DNA of 64,000 nucleotides from Pelagihabitans sp965238025 (GTDB lineage: Bacteria; Bacteroidota; Bacteroidia; Flavobacteriales; Flavobacteriaceae). Below, piece by piece: positions 57,460-64,000 of this stretch (position 1 is its first letter; each line of letters opens with the position of its first letter). The stretch spans positions 1,984,001-2,048,000 of the forward strand of contig OZ250162.1 in assembly GCA_965238025.1 (NCBI GenBank). Direction: 5' to 3'. The translations under genes were made by a program, and so were the position numbers. Below the pieces are notes generated by a model, which saw only the letters and a program-made list of their open reading frames with translations, was not told the DNA's origin and searched no databases.

Positions 57460-58452
57460 ATGGCATTATTTAATTTTCAGAAACCCGATAAAGTAATAAT
57501 GATCGATTCCTCTGATTTCAAAGGGAAATTTGAATTTCGCCCTTTGGAACCTGGTTATGGATTAACTGTTGGGAACGCATTAAGAAGAGTATTGCTTTCG
57601 GCATTGGAAGGACATGCAATTACTTCTGTTAGAATAGATACCGTTGAACATGAGTTTTCGGTAATACCTGGCGTTGTAGAAGATGTTACGGAAATGATAT
57701 TAAACTTGAAGCAGGTACGTTTCAAGAAACAAATAGAGGATTCTGAGGCGGAAACTGTTTCTATCGCTGTGAGCGGGAAACAACAAATGACTGCTGGTGA
57801 TTTTCAGAAATTTATTTCTGGGTATCAGGTATTGAATCCAGATTTGGTAATTTGTAATATGGATCCGAAGGTGGGTATCAATATGGAGATTACCTTAGAC
57901 AAAGGTAGAGGATATGTTCCCGCAGAGGAGAACAAAAAATCCGGTGCCCCTTTAGGAACTATCGCTGTTGATTCAATCTTTACACCTGTAAAGAATGTAA
58001 AGTACAGTATTGAGAACTTTCGTGTTGAGCAGAAGACCGATTACGAAAAGTTGGTTTTCGAAATCGAGACTGATGGTTCTATTCATCCCAAAGATGCATT
58101 GACAGAAGCTGCAAAGGTATTGATTCACCACTTCATGTTGTTCTCTGATGAGCGCATTACTTTAGAAGCTGATGAAATTGCTCAGACAGAAACCTATGAT
58201 GAAGAGTCATTACACATGCGACAATTATTGAAAACCAAATTGGTTGATATGGACTTGTCCGTTCGTGCGTTGAACTGTCTTAAGGCTGCAGAAGTTGATA
58301 CCTTAGGGGATTTGGTTTCCTTCAACAAGAATGATTTGATGAAATTCAGAAACTTCGGTAAAAAATCATTGACCGAATTGGAAGAATTGGTAATCAATAA
58401 AGGACTTAGCTTTGGCATGGACCTTTCAAAATACAAATTGGATAAAGATTAA
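57460..58452 (+). CDS. rpoA: RNA polymerase subunit alpha
   Basis: A 330-residue subunit: N-terminal dimerisation domain (FEFRPLEPGYGLTVGNALRR, VLLSALEGHAITSVRID), linker, and C-terminal domain with helix-hairpin-helix motifs (LNCLKAAEVDTLGDLV, FRNFGKKSLTELEELV). The alpha-CTD contacts activators and upstream DNA. Order rpsD-rpoA-rplQ is standard. Confidence 0.98.
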   Translation: MALFNFQKPDKVIMIDSSDFKGKFEFRPLEPGYGLTVGNALRRVLLSALEGHAITSVRIDTVEHEFSVIPGVVEDVTEMILNLKQVRFKKQIEDSEAETVSIAVSGKQQMTAGDFQKFISGYQVLNPDLVICNMDPKVGINMEITLDKGRGYVPAEENKKSGAPLGTIAVDSIFTPVKNVKYSIENFRVEQKTDYEKLVFEIETDGSIHPKDALTEAAKVLIHHFMLFSDERITLEADEIAQTETYDEESLHMRQLLKTKLVDMDLSVRALNCLKAAEVDTLGDLVSFNKNDLMKFRNFGKKSLTELEELVINKGLSFGMDLSKYKLDKD

Positions 58453-58512
58453 ATAATCATATTTTGCTCCTCGATAACTCGGGTTTGGTAGCAAGATGAT
58501 AATACAAAAGTC

Positions 58513-59046
58513 ATGAGACACGGTAAGAAAGTAAATCATTTAGGAAGAAAGACGGCCCATAGAAAGGCGATGTTGGCCAATATGGCATGTTCCCTAATAG
58601 AGCACAAAAGAATCAACACTACAGTAGCCAAGGCAAAAGCCTTGAAAGTTTTTGTTGAGCCCCTGATTACAAAATCAAAATCGGAGAACAATCAAACGGC
58701 TGAAAAAGGTACACATAACAGACGTATCGTTTTCAAAAGCCTTCGGGATAAAAAGGCGATAACCGAACTTTTTGGAGCGGTTTCCGAAAAGGTAGCTGAT
58801 CGTCCGGGAGGATACACCCGTATTATAAAATTGGGTACCCGTTTAGGGGATAACGCCGATATGGCAATGATAGAGTTGGTAGATTTCAATGAACTTTACA
58901 ATGCAGATAAACCTAAGAAGAAAACTACACGTAGAAGTAGAAGAGGAGGTAAGTCCAAAACAGAAACACCACCAGTAGCTGTTGCCGATGCAAAAACCGA
59001 ATCAAAAAATGACGTTGAAGCAAAAGCTGATGATTCAGAAGAGTAA
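58513..59046 (+). CDS. rplQ: 50S ribosomal protein L17 with C-terminal extension
   Basis: A 177-residue L17. The core (MRHGKKVNHLGRKTAHRKAM to MIELVDFNELYNADK, about 130 residues) is normal. A tail of roughly 45 residues follows: basic KKKTTRRSRRGGKSK, then acidic, Ala-rich sequence ending in KADDSEE. Such tails are seen in Bacteroidota L17 and are probably disordered on the ribosome surface. Last gene of the cluster. Confidence 0.97.
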   Translation: MRHGKKVNHLGRKTAHRKAMLANMACSLIEHKRINTTVAKAKALKVFVEPLITKSKSENNQTAEKGTHNRRIVFKSLRDKKAITELFGAVSEKVADRPGGYTRIIKLGTRLGDNADMAMIELVDFNELYNADKPKKKTTRRSRRGGKSKTETPPVAVADAKTESKNDVEAKADDSEE

Positions 59047-59070
59047 GATGTCAATAAGTAATTATAATTT

Positions 59071-59104
59071 AAAAGGATAGGCCTAAAAGCTTATCCTTTT
59101 TTTT
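59071..59104 (+). terminator. Terminator of the ribosomal cluster
   Basis: Stem AAAAGGATA (59071-59079)/TATCCTTTT (59092-59100), the T-run extending to 59104. It lies 24 nt after the rplQ stop. Confidence 0.85.
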
Positions 59105-59177
59105 ATGTTTTTTTGTAAGCGAAAGTTTAAGGAACGTTGACTTTTTAGCAGATTAATGAAAGGAATAAAATAAACGT

Positions 59178-60293
59178 ATGAAGTATCAGACAAGAAAAAA
59201 AGCCTTGATTCTCTTGGCAGATGGCACTATTTTTCACGGTAAATCGGTAGGGGACAGAGAAGGCACCGCCTTCGGTGAAGTTTGTTTCAATACAGGCATG
59301 ACGGGATATCAGGAGATTTTTACCGACCCCTCTTATTTTGGACAATTAATGGTCACGACAAATGCCCACATCGGAAATTATGGTACCGCAAAGGACGAAG
59401 TGGAATCAGATTCCATAAAAATTGCAGGTCTCATTTGCAGGAATTTCAGTTATGAACATTCCCGGGTTTCGGCCGATGGGAACCTCTTAGAATTTTTGAA
59501 CACCAATAATCTCTTCGCTATTTCCGACGTAGATACCAGAGCTTTGGTAAACTACATTAGGGACAACGGGGCGATGAATGCCGTAATCTCGACTGAGGTA
59601 AACAATCTTCCAGAATTAAAAAAACAACTGTCCGAGGTACCCAGCATGAAGGGTCTGGAGCTGGCTTCGAAAGTGTCTACAAAAGAATCATATATTGTCG
59701 GTAATGAAAAGGCCAAATATAGAATTGCCGCTTTGGATATCGGAATCAAAAAGAATATCCTTAGGAATTTGGCAAAAAGAGACGCCTGTATCAAGGTCTT
59801 CCCATATAACACTTCCTTTGATGAAATGGCAACTTTCAACCCAGATGGCTATTTTATTTCAAACGGCCCTGGCGATCCGGAACCGCTAACAGATGCGATT
59901 AATGCCGCAAGGCAAATGATTGCGAGTGGAAGACCGCTATTCGGGATTTGCTTGGGACATCAAGTAATTGCCTTGGCCAATGGTATATCTACCTATAAAA
60001 TGCACAATGGACATCGAGGGATCAATCATCCAGTATTGAACTTAATTACTGGAAAGGGGGAGATTACCTCTCAGAATCATGGTTTTGCCATTAATCGGGA
60101 AGAGACAGAGGCCAATAAAAACCTAGAGATAACCCACGTACATTTAAACGATAAAACAGTTGCAGGTATTCGGGTTAAAAACAAGGATGTTTTTTCTGTA
60201 CAATATCATCCAGAAGCCAGTCCGGGGCCACATGATGCCGAATATTTGTTCGATCATTTTTTTGATTTGATAAAGAAAGAGGTCTTAATTTAA
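59178..60293 (+). CDS. carA: Carbamoyl-phosphate synthase small subunit
   Basis: A 371-residue glutaminase subunit that supplies ammonia to CarB for pyrimidine and arginine synthesis. The N-terminal domain has LILLADGTIFHGKSVGD, FNTGMTGYQEIFTDPSY; the class I amidotransferase has the nucleophile Cys in FGICLGHQVIALANG and the His/Glu in QYHPEASPGPHDAEYLF. carB is not in the window. It may be read from its own promoter after the L17 terminator. Confidence 0.96.
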   Translation: MKYQTRKKALILLADGTIFHGKSVGDREGTAFGEVCFNTGMTGYQEIFTDPSYFGQLMVTTNAHIGNYGTAKDEVESDSIKIAGLICRNFSYEHSRVSADGNLLEFLNTNNLFAISDVDTRALVNYIRDNGAMNAVISTEVNNLPELKKQLSEVPSMKGLELASKVSTKESYIVGNEKAKYRIAALDIGIKKNILRNLAKRDACIKVFPYNTSFDEMATFNPDGYFISNGPGDPEPLTDAINAARQMIASGRPLFGICLGHQVIALANGISTYKMHNGHRGINHPVLNLITGKGEITSQNHGFAINREETEANKNLEITHVHLNDKTVAGIRVKNKDVFSVQYHPEASPGPHDAEYLFDHFFDLIKKEVLI

Positions 60294-60394
60294 CGAATTG
60301 TTATATTTCTGCAATCTATTGCTTTTCTGCAGGCCACAACTATGTGCTTTTGTATCTTTATAGCTGTAAAAAAATCAATCTTAAAAAATAGCAG

Positions 60395-61687
60395 ATGAGT
60401 ATCATCCTAGGCGTTCACGCAAGACAAATATTGGATTCAAGAGGAAACCCTACAGTAGAGGTAGATGTAATAACGGAAAATGGAGTACTAGGTCGCGCGG
60501 CCGTCCCTTCAGGAGCATCAACAGGTGAGCATGAAGCGGTTGAATTGCGGGATGGAGGTACTGCCTTTATGGGAAAAGGCGTAACGAAGGCGGTGAACAA
60601 CGTAAATACGATGATTGCGGAAGCCATTTTAGGAATGTCGGTTTTTGAACAAAACCTTTTGGATCAGACCATGATTGATTTAGATGGCACACCGAATAAA
60701 TCTAAACTAGGGGCAAATGCTATTTTAGGGGTTTCTTTGGCTGCGGCCAAAGCTGCCGCAAATGAACTGGGATTGTCCCTATTTCGTTATGTAGGTGGCG
60801 TAAGTGCAAATACCTTGCCGGTGCCAATGATGAATATTATTAATGGGGGCTCACACTCCGATGCTCCAATAGCATTTCAGGAGTTTATGGTAATGCCGGT
60901 GAAGGCAACAAGCTTTTCACACGCTATGCAAATGGGCACCGAAATTTTTCATAACCTTAAAAAAGTACTTCACGATAGAGGCTTAAGCACAGCTGTGGGT
61001 GATGAAGGAGGGTTTGCACCCAACTTGGCCGGTGGTACCGAAGATGCTTTGGATACCATTGCAAAAGCGGTTGAAAAAGCAGGCTACAAATTAGGTGACG
61101 ATGTAATGATTGCCTTAGATTGCGCGGCTGCGGAATTTTACGTCGATGGTAAATACGATTACACCAAATTTGAAGGGGATAAGGGTGTTGTTAGAACCTC
61201 TGAAGAACAGGCACAATATTTGGCGGATCTTGCCGCTAAGTATCCTATTATATCAATCGAGGATGGTATGGATGAAAACGATTGGGACGGTTGGAAATCA
61301 TTAACACAAAAGATAGGGGATACTGTACAATTGGTAGGTGACGATTTGTTCGTGACCAATGTTGAAAGACTCTCCAGGGGAATTGAGAATGGTATTGCCA
61401 ATTCCATTCTGATCAAAGTAAATCAAATAGGAACACTAACGGAAACCATTGCAGCAGTAAACATGGCCAAAAATGCAGGATATACTTCTGTAATGTCACA
61501 CCGCTCCGGGGAAACGGAGGACAACACCATTGCCGATTTGGCGGTAGCTTTAAACACGGGTCAGATCAAAACGGGTTCGGCATCACGTTCTGACCGTATG
61601 GCAAAATACAACCAGTTGTTGCGAATAGAAGAAGAGCTTGGCGCGACAGCTTATTATCCGCAGGAGAAAGCTTTCAAGCTCAACTAA
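60395..61687 (+). CDS. eno: Enolase
   Basis: A 430-residue glycolytic enzyme that interconverts 2-phosphoglycerate and phosphoenolpyruvate. LDSRGNPTVEVDVITENG, GASTGEHEAVELRDG, AVGDEGGFAPNLAGG, then VMSHRSGETEDNTIADLAV carry the metal and substrate residues. Full length. A strong terminator follows, so eno is the last gene of its unit. Confidence 0.98.
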   Translation: MSIILGVHARQILDSRGNPTVEVDVITENGVLGRAAVPSGASTGEHEAVELRDGGTAFMGKGVTKAVNNVNTMIAEAILGMSVFEQNLLDQTMIDLDGTPNKSKLGANAILGVSLAAAKAAANELGLSLFRYVGGVSANTLPVPMMNIINGGSHSDAPIAFQEFMVMPVKATSFSHAMQMGTEIFHNLKKVLHDRGLSTAVGDEGGFAPNLAGGTEDALDTIAKAVEKAGYKLGDDVMIALDCAAAEFYVDGKYDYTKFEGDKGVVRTSEEQAQYLADLAAKYPIISIEDGMDENDWDGWKSLTQKIGDTVQLVGDDLFVTNVERLSRGIENGIANSILIKVNQIGTLTETIAAVNMAKNAGYTSVMSHRSGETEDNTIADLAVALNTGQIKTGSASRSDRMAKYNQLLRIEEELGATAYYPQEKAFKLN

Positions 61688-61710
61688 GCCATAATTTTCA
61701 TAAATAGTAT

Positions 61711-61743
61711 AAAGCCTTTCTTTAGTTAGAAAGGCTTTTTTTT
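61711..61743 (+). terminator. Terminator after eno
   Basis: A perfect 11-bp stem AAAGCCTTTCT (61711-61721)/AGAAAGGCTTT (61728-61738) is followed by further T residues to 61743. Confidence 0.9.
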
Positions 61744-61772
61744 GGCATCGTAATAAACTTTACTTACCTTTT
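61741..61772 (+). promoter_or_regulatory. Candidate promoter of the glycosyltransferase gene
   Basis: TTTG (61741-61744), a 20-nt spacer and TACCTTTT (61765-61772) fit TTTG-N19/20-TAnnTTTG apart from the final base. The box overlaps the tail of the eno terminator. A start near 61779 leaves a leader of about 23 nt. Confidence 0.5.
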
Positions 61773-61801
61773 AAATTCTTTTATTTTAATACGCTTCCCT
61801 T

Positions 61802-63337
61802 ATGAATAGTTTCCTATTTGTTGCCGCCGAAAACGATGCAATTCCCGAATGCAAAGCGGGCGGTATGGGCGATGTGGTTCGCGATGTACCACGTCAGATA
61901 TCAAAACGTGGTGATAAGGTACAGGTTGTCGTACCTTCCTATTCCAGGTTGCATCAAAATGGTGTTTTCCGGGCTAATATTAAATTCCATTTACGGGATA
62001 CGATCTATGAAGCAGAGTTATATGAGGTGGCACCAAAGAAAGAATACGATAACATTACCCACTTTGTAATACATCACCCGGAAATAGAAGAAGGAGGAAT
62101 TGCCCATATCTATCATGATGATCCCACTGAACCCTTTTATACGGATGCCATCAAATATTTTATTTTTTGCACCGCAGTTGCCGAGGCCATTCAGATGGGC
62201 GCCTTTGGCAAACTTGATATTGTTCATATGCACGACTGGCATTCCAGTCCTTTGTTGTTTTTAAAGACCTACCATCCCGTATATAAGGGGCTCAAGAAAA
62301 TGCGCTATGTATTTAGCATACATAATCTGGCCATTCAGGGCATCAGGCCTTTTCATGATAATTATTCATCCGTTGGTAATTGGTTTCCCGATGTTGAATT
62401 GCCCTATAAAGAGTTAAGAGACCCGCGCTACCATGATTGTATTAATTTAATGGCTGTTGGTATACGCTTGGCCGATGCGGTACATACGGTATCCCCATCG
62501 TATAAAGAAGACGTTTTATTAGCAAGTAGAAGACCCGAATTTGTAGGAGGTGAAGGTTTAGAGAAAGATTTGCTGAAAGCGAATAACGAAGGCCGTCTCT
62601 TTGGCATCCTCAACGCTTCTAATTACGATAATATCCGGGTGGCAGAAACAGGATTTCTATATAGAAATACGGTAAAAGCCCTCTTTGTTTGGTTGCAGGA
62701 TGAATCTAAAAAGTATAAAGCAGACTTCCTGGCACACACTGGGGAAAAGATTATGAAGTATGTTGATGAGCACCCCAAATTTATTGTTTCAAGTGTAGCC
62801 CGACTTACAGAACAGAAATTCTATTTCTTTAAGCGTTCTCCAGAGGCATTCGAAAAAATGCTGAAGCGATTAGATAAGATAGACGGTATTTTTATGCTTT
62901 TGGGCACTGGTGATCCGGATTATGAAGAGCTTTTCAGAAACATGAGTTACAAGCACAAGAATTTCATTTTTACAAATGGTCAATCAGAAGATTTAATAGA
63001 TTCCATTTATTTGGAATCGGATCTCTATTTTATGCCAAGCCTTTTTGAACCTTGTGGCATAAGCCAGATGTTGGCCATGCGAAATGGTAACCCTTGCTTG
63101 GTACATCATACGGGAGGTTTAAAAGACACCGTAGAACATTTGAAAACCGGTTTTGCTTTTAGTGGTAAAACATATGAAGCTCAAATCAAAAATATGATCA
63201 AAAACTTTGATCAGGCCTTGACCATCTGGGAGAAGGATAAACCTAGGTGGAAGAAGATTCAGGCTAACGCAAAAAAAATGCGATTTACCTGGGAGAAGTC
63301 GCTTGATGAATATTACAAATACCTTTATCTTTTGTAA
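61802..63337 (+). CDS. Glycogen/starch-synthase-like glycosyltransferase (GT5 type, divergent)
   Basis: A 511-residue GT-B fold protein. The N-terminal half has FLFVAAENDAIPECKAGGMGDVV, matching the K-x-GG-x-x-DV nucleotide-sugar loop of GT5 synthases, then HMHDWHSSPLLFLK. The C-terminal half has SSVARLTEQKFYFF and MPSLFEPCGISQMLAMRNGN, then HTGGLKDTVEHL. It resembles ADP-glucose glycogen synthase, but the usual RLTxQKG loop is RLTEQKF, and a segment after ILNASNYDNIRVAETG is unlike the classical enzyme. No glgC, glgB or glgP gene is beside it. Glycogen synthesis is plausible, not proven. Confidence 0.75.
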   Translation: MNSFLFVAAENDAIPECKAGGMGDVVRDVPRQISKRGDKVQVVVPSYSRLHQNGVFRANIKFHLRDTIYEAELYEVAPKKEYDNITHFVIHHPEIEEGGIAHIYHDDPTEPFYTDAIKYFIFCTAVAEAIQMGAFGKLDIVHMHDWHSSPLLFLKTYHPVYKGLKKMRYVFSIHNLAIQGIRPFHDNYSSVGNWFPDVELPYKELRDPRYHDCINLMAVGIRLADAVHTVSPSYKEDVLLASRRPEFVGGEGLEKDLLKANNEGRLFGILNASNYDNIRVAETGFLYRNTVKALFVWLQDESKKYKADFLAHTGEKIMKYVDEHPKFIVSSVARLTEQKFYFFKRSPEAFEKMLKRLDKIDGIFMLLGTGDPDYEELFRNMSYKHKNFIFTNGQSEDLIDSIYLESDLYFMPSLFEPCGISQMLAMRNGNPCLVHHTGGLKDTVEHLKTGFAFSGKTYEAQIKNMIKNFDQALTIWEKDKPRWKKIQANAKKMRFTWEKSLDEYYKYLYLL

Positions 63338-63392
63338 ACTTTTTTCAATTCGGAAAATGGGTTCTTTTCATTTGAACAAATGATGTCCGGAC

Positions 63393-63424
63393 GTTGCTCA
63401 GATGAGGCATTTTCATTAAATTTA
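63393..63424 (+). promoter_or_regulatory. Possible promoter of gltA
   Basis: GTTG (63393-63396), a 20-nt spacer and TAAATTTA (63417-63424) partly fit the Bacteroidota promoter pattern, 32 nt before the gltA start. A second AT-rich -7-like word (TAATTTTA) lies at 63435. Confidence 0.3.
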
Positions 63425-63455
63425 CGATTCACCATAATTTTAAGCATACATACGA

Positions 63456-64000
63456 ATGGCAGAGAAAGCAACCCTAGAATACAACGGTCAGAAATACGAT
63501 TTCCCAATAATAGAAGGCACTGAAAATGAACAGGCAATAGACATCAAAACCTTGCGCTCGGTAACAGGGGGTATTACTACTATTGACCCTGGTTATAAGA
63601 ATACCGGTTCATGTGAAAGCGCCATAACTTTTTTGGATGGCGAAAAAGGTATTTTAAGATATAGAGGGTATTCTATAGAAGAATTGGCTGAAAAAGCCGA
63701 CTTCTTAGAGGTTTGCTATTTGTTGATTTTTGGTGAATTACCTAATAAAGAGCAGTTATCGGCTTTTCATATTGATATTAAAAATGAATCGCATGTTGAT
63801 GAGGAAATGAAGAAAATTTTGGATGCTTTTCCGAAATCGGCCCACCCAATGGGCGTTTTGTCTTCATTGACTAGTGCGCTAATTGCATTTAACCCTGTTT
63901 CTGTAAATGTAACATCGGCAGATGAAATGTACGGGGCTATTGTTCGCATCTTAGCCAAATTCCCAGTATTAGTTTCTTGGACAATGAGAAAACAGAAGGG
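63456..64000 (+). CDS. gltA: Citrate synthase, 3' end missing
   Basis: The first 181 residues of a type II citrate synthase, cut by the right edge of the window. MAEKATLEYNGQKYDFPIIEG, then ITTIDPGYKNTGSCESAITF, GEKGILRYRGYSIEELAEKA and LLIFGELPNKEQL are typical of the hexameric NADH-regulated class. The enzyme condenses oxaloacetate and acetyl-CoA to start the TCA cycle. The catalytic His and Asp lie beyond the edge. Confidence 0.95.
   Translation, partial: MAEKATLEYNGQKYDFPIIEGTENEQAIDIKTLRSVTGGITTIDPGYKNTGSCESAITFLDGEKGILRYRGYSIEELAEKADFLEVCYLLIFGELPNKEQLSAFHIDIKNESHVDEEMKKILDAFPKSAHPMGVLSSLTSALIAFNPVSVNVTSADEMYGAIVRILAKFPVLVSWTMRKQK

Noticed and set aside
1..64000. Mobile elements, tRNA, rRNA or phage genes
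   Set aside because: No transposase, integrase, terminal inverted repeats with target duplications, cloverleaf or rRNA-like sequence was recognised anywhere in the window.

Overview
The window looks like a chromosomal segment of a marine-type member of the Flavobacteriaceae (Bacteroidota). The evidence is an AT-rich sequence, a SusC/SusD outer-membrane pair, Bacteroidota-specific families (DUF5723-type barrel, VCBS/ASPIC-UnbV lipoprotein, 2034-residue alpha-2-macroglobulin), A-rich leaders instead of Shine-Dalgarno sites, and promoters that fit the phylum's TTTG-N19/20-TAnnTTTG pattern (clearest before rpsL). I cannot name the species. I see no tRNA, rRNA, insertion sequence or CRISPR array.

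Layout. 1-5.0 kb: end of an S9 peptidase, DoxX protein, S41 peptidase lipoprotein, GNAT, alpha/beta hydrolase and a DHFR-like reductase, followed by about 400 bp of decayed coding sequence. 5.6-11.8 kb: alpha-2-macroglobulin (minus strand), divergent from mpl (murein peptide recycling). 13.4-24.4 kb: housekeeping and envelope genes, including a small coiled-coil lipoprotein and a highly charged secreted protein, PaiB-like protein, radC, polysaccharide-deacetylase-like protein, yjjG-type HAD phosphatase, a lipoprotein/beta-barrel pair, rarA, a rhomboid protease and rlmB.

24.6-31.4 kb is the most interesting part: a self-contained peptide export locus. A membrane protein fuses a catalytically dead C39-like domain to a VKOR domain and a thioredoxin-like domain. 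Five tandem small genes follow. They encode precursors with nearly identical 24-residue double-glycine leaders and very different cysteine-rich cores (6, 7 or 8 Cys). Then come a C39-peptidase ABC transporter and a short HlyD-type adaptor. No lanthipeptide, radical-SAM or YcaO enzyme is present, so the likely products are disulfide-rich, possibly knottin-like peptides oxidised by the VKOR-thioredoxin protein and cleaved and exported by the transporter. Each precursor is preceded, 23-27 nt before its start codon, by a copy of an element that can fold as an H-type pseudoknot; every base change in its arms keeps pairing. In four of five copies a TTTCGCGAAA-type palindrome lies 4 nt upstream.

31.4-41.1 kb (minus strand): a VCBS/ASPIC-UnbV lipoprotein, then susC-susD and a third lipoprotein with no catabolic enzyme beside them. 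41.5-59.0 kb: the str-S10-spc-alpha ribosomal supercluster from rpsL to rplQ, including fusA, secY, infA, rpmJ and rpoA, with no tuf gene after fusA. Its main interruption is a 267-bp spacer with hairpins and a terminator-like structure between rpsJ and rplC. 59.2-64.0 kb: carA, eno, a divergent glycogen-synthase-like glycosyltransferase and the start of gltA (citrate synthase), cut by the window edge.
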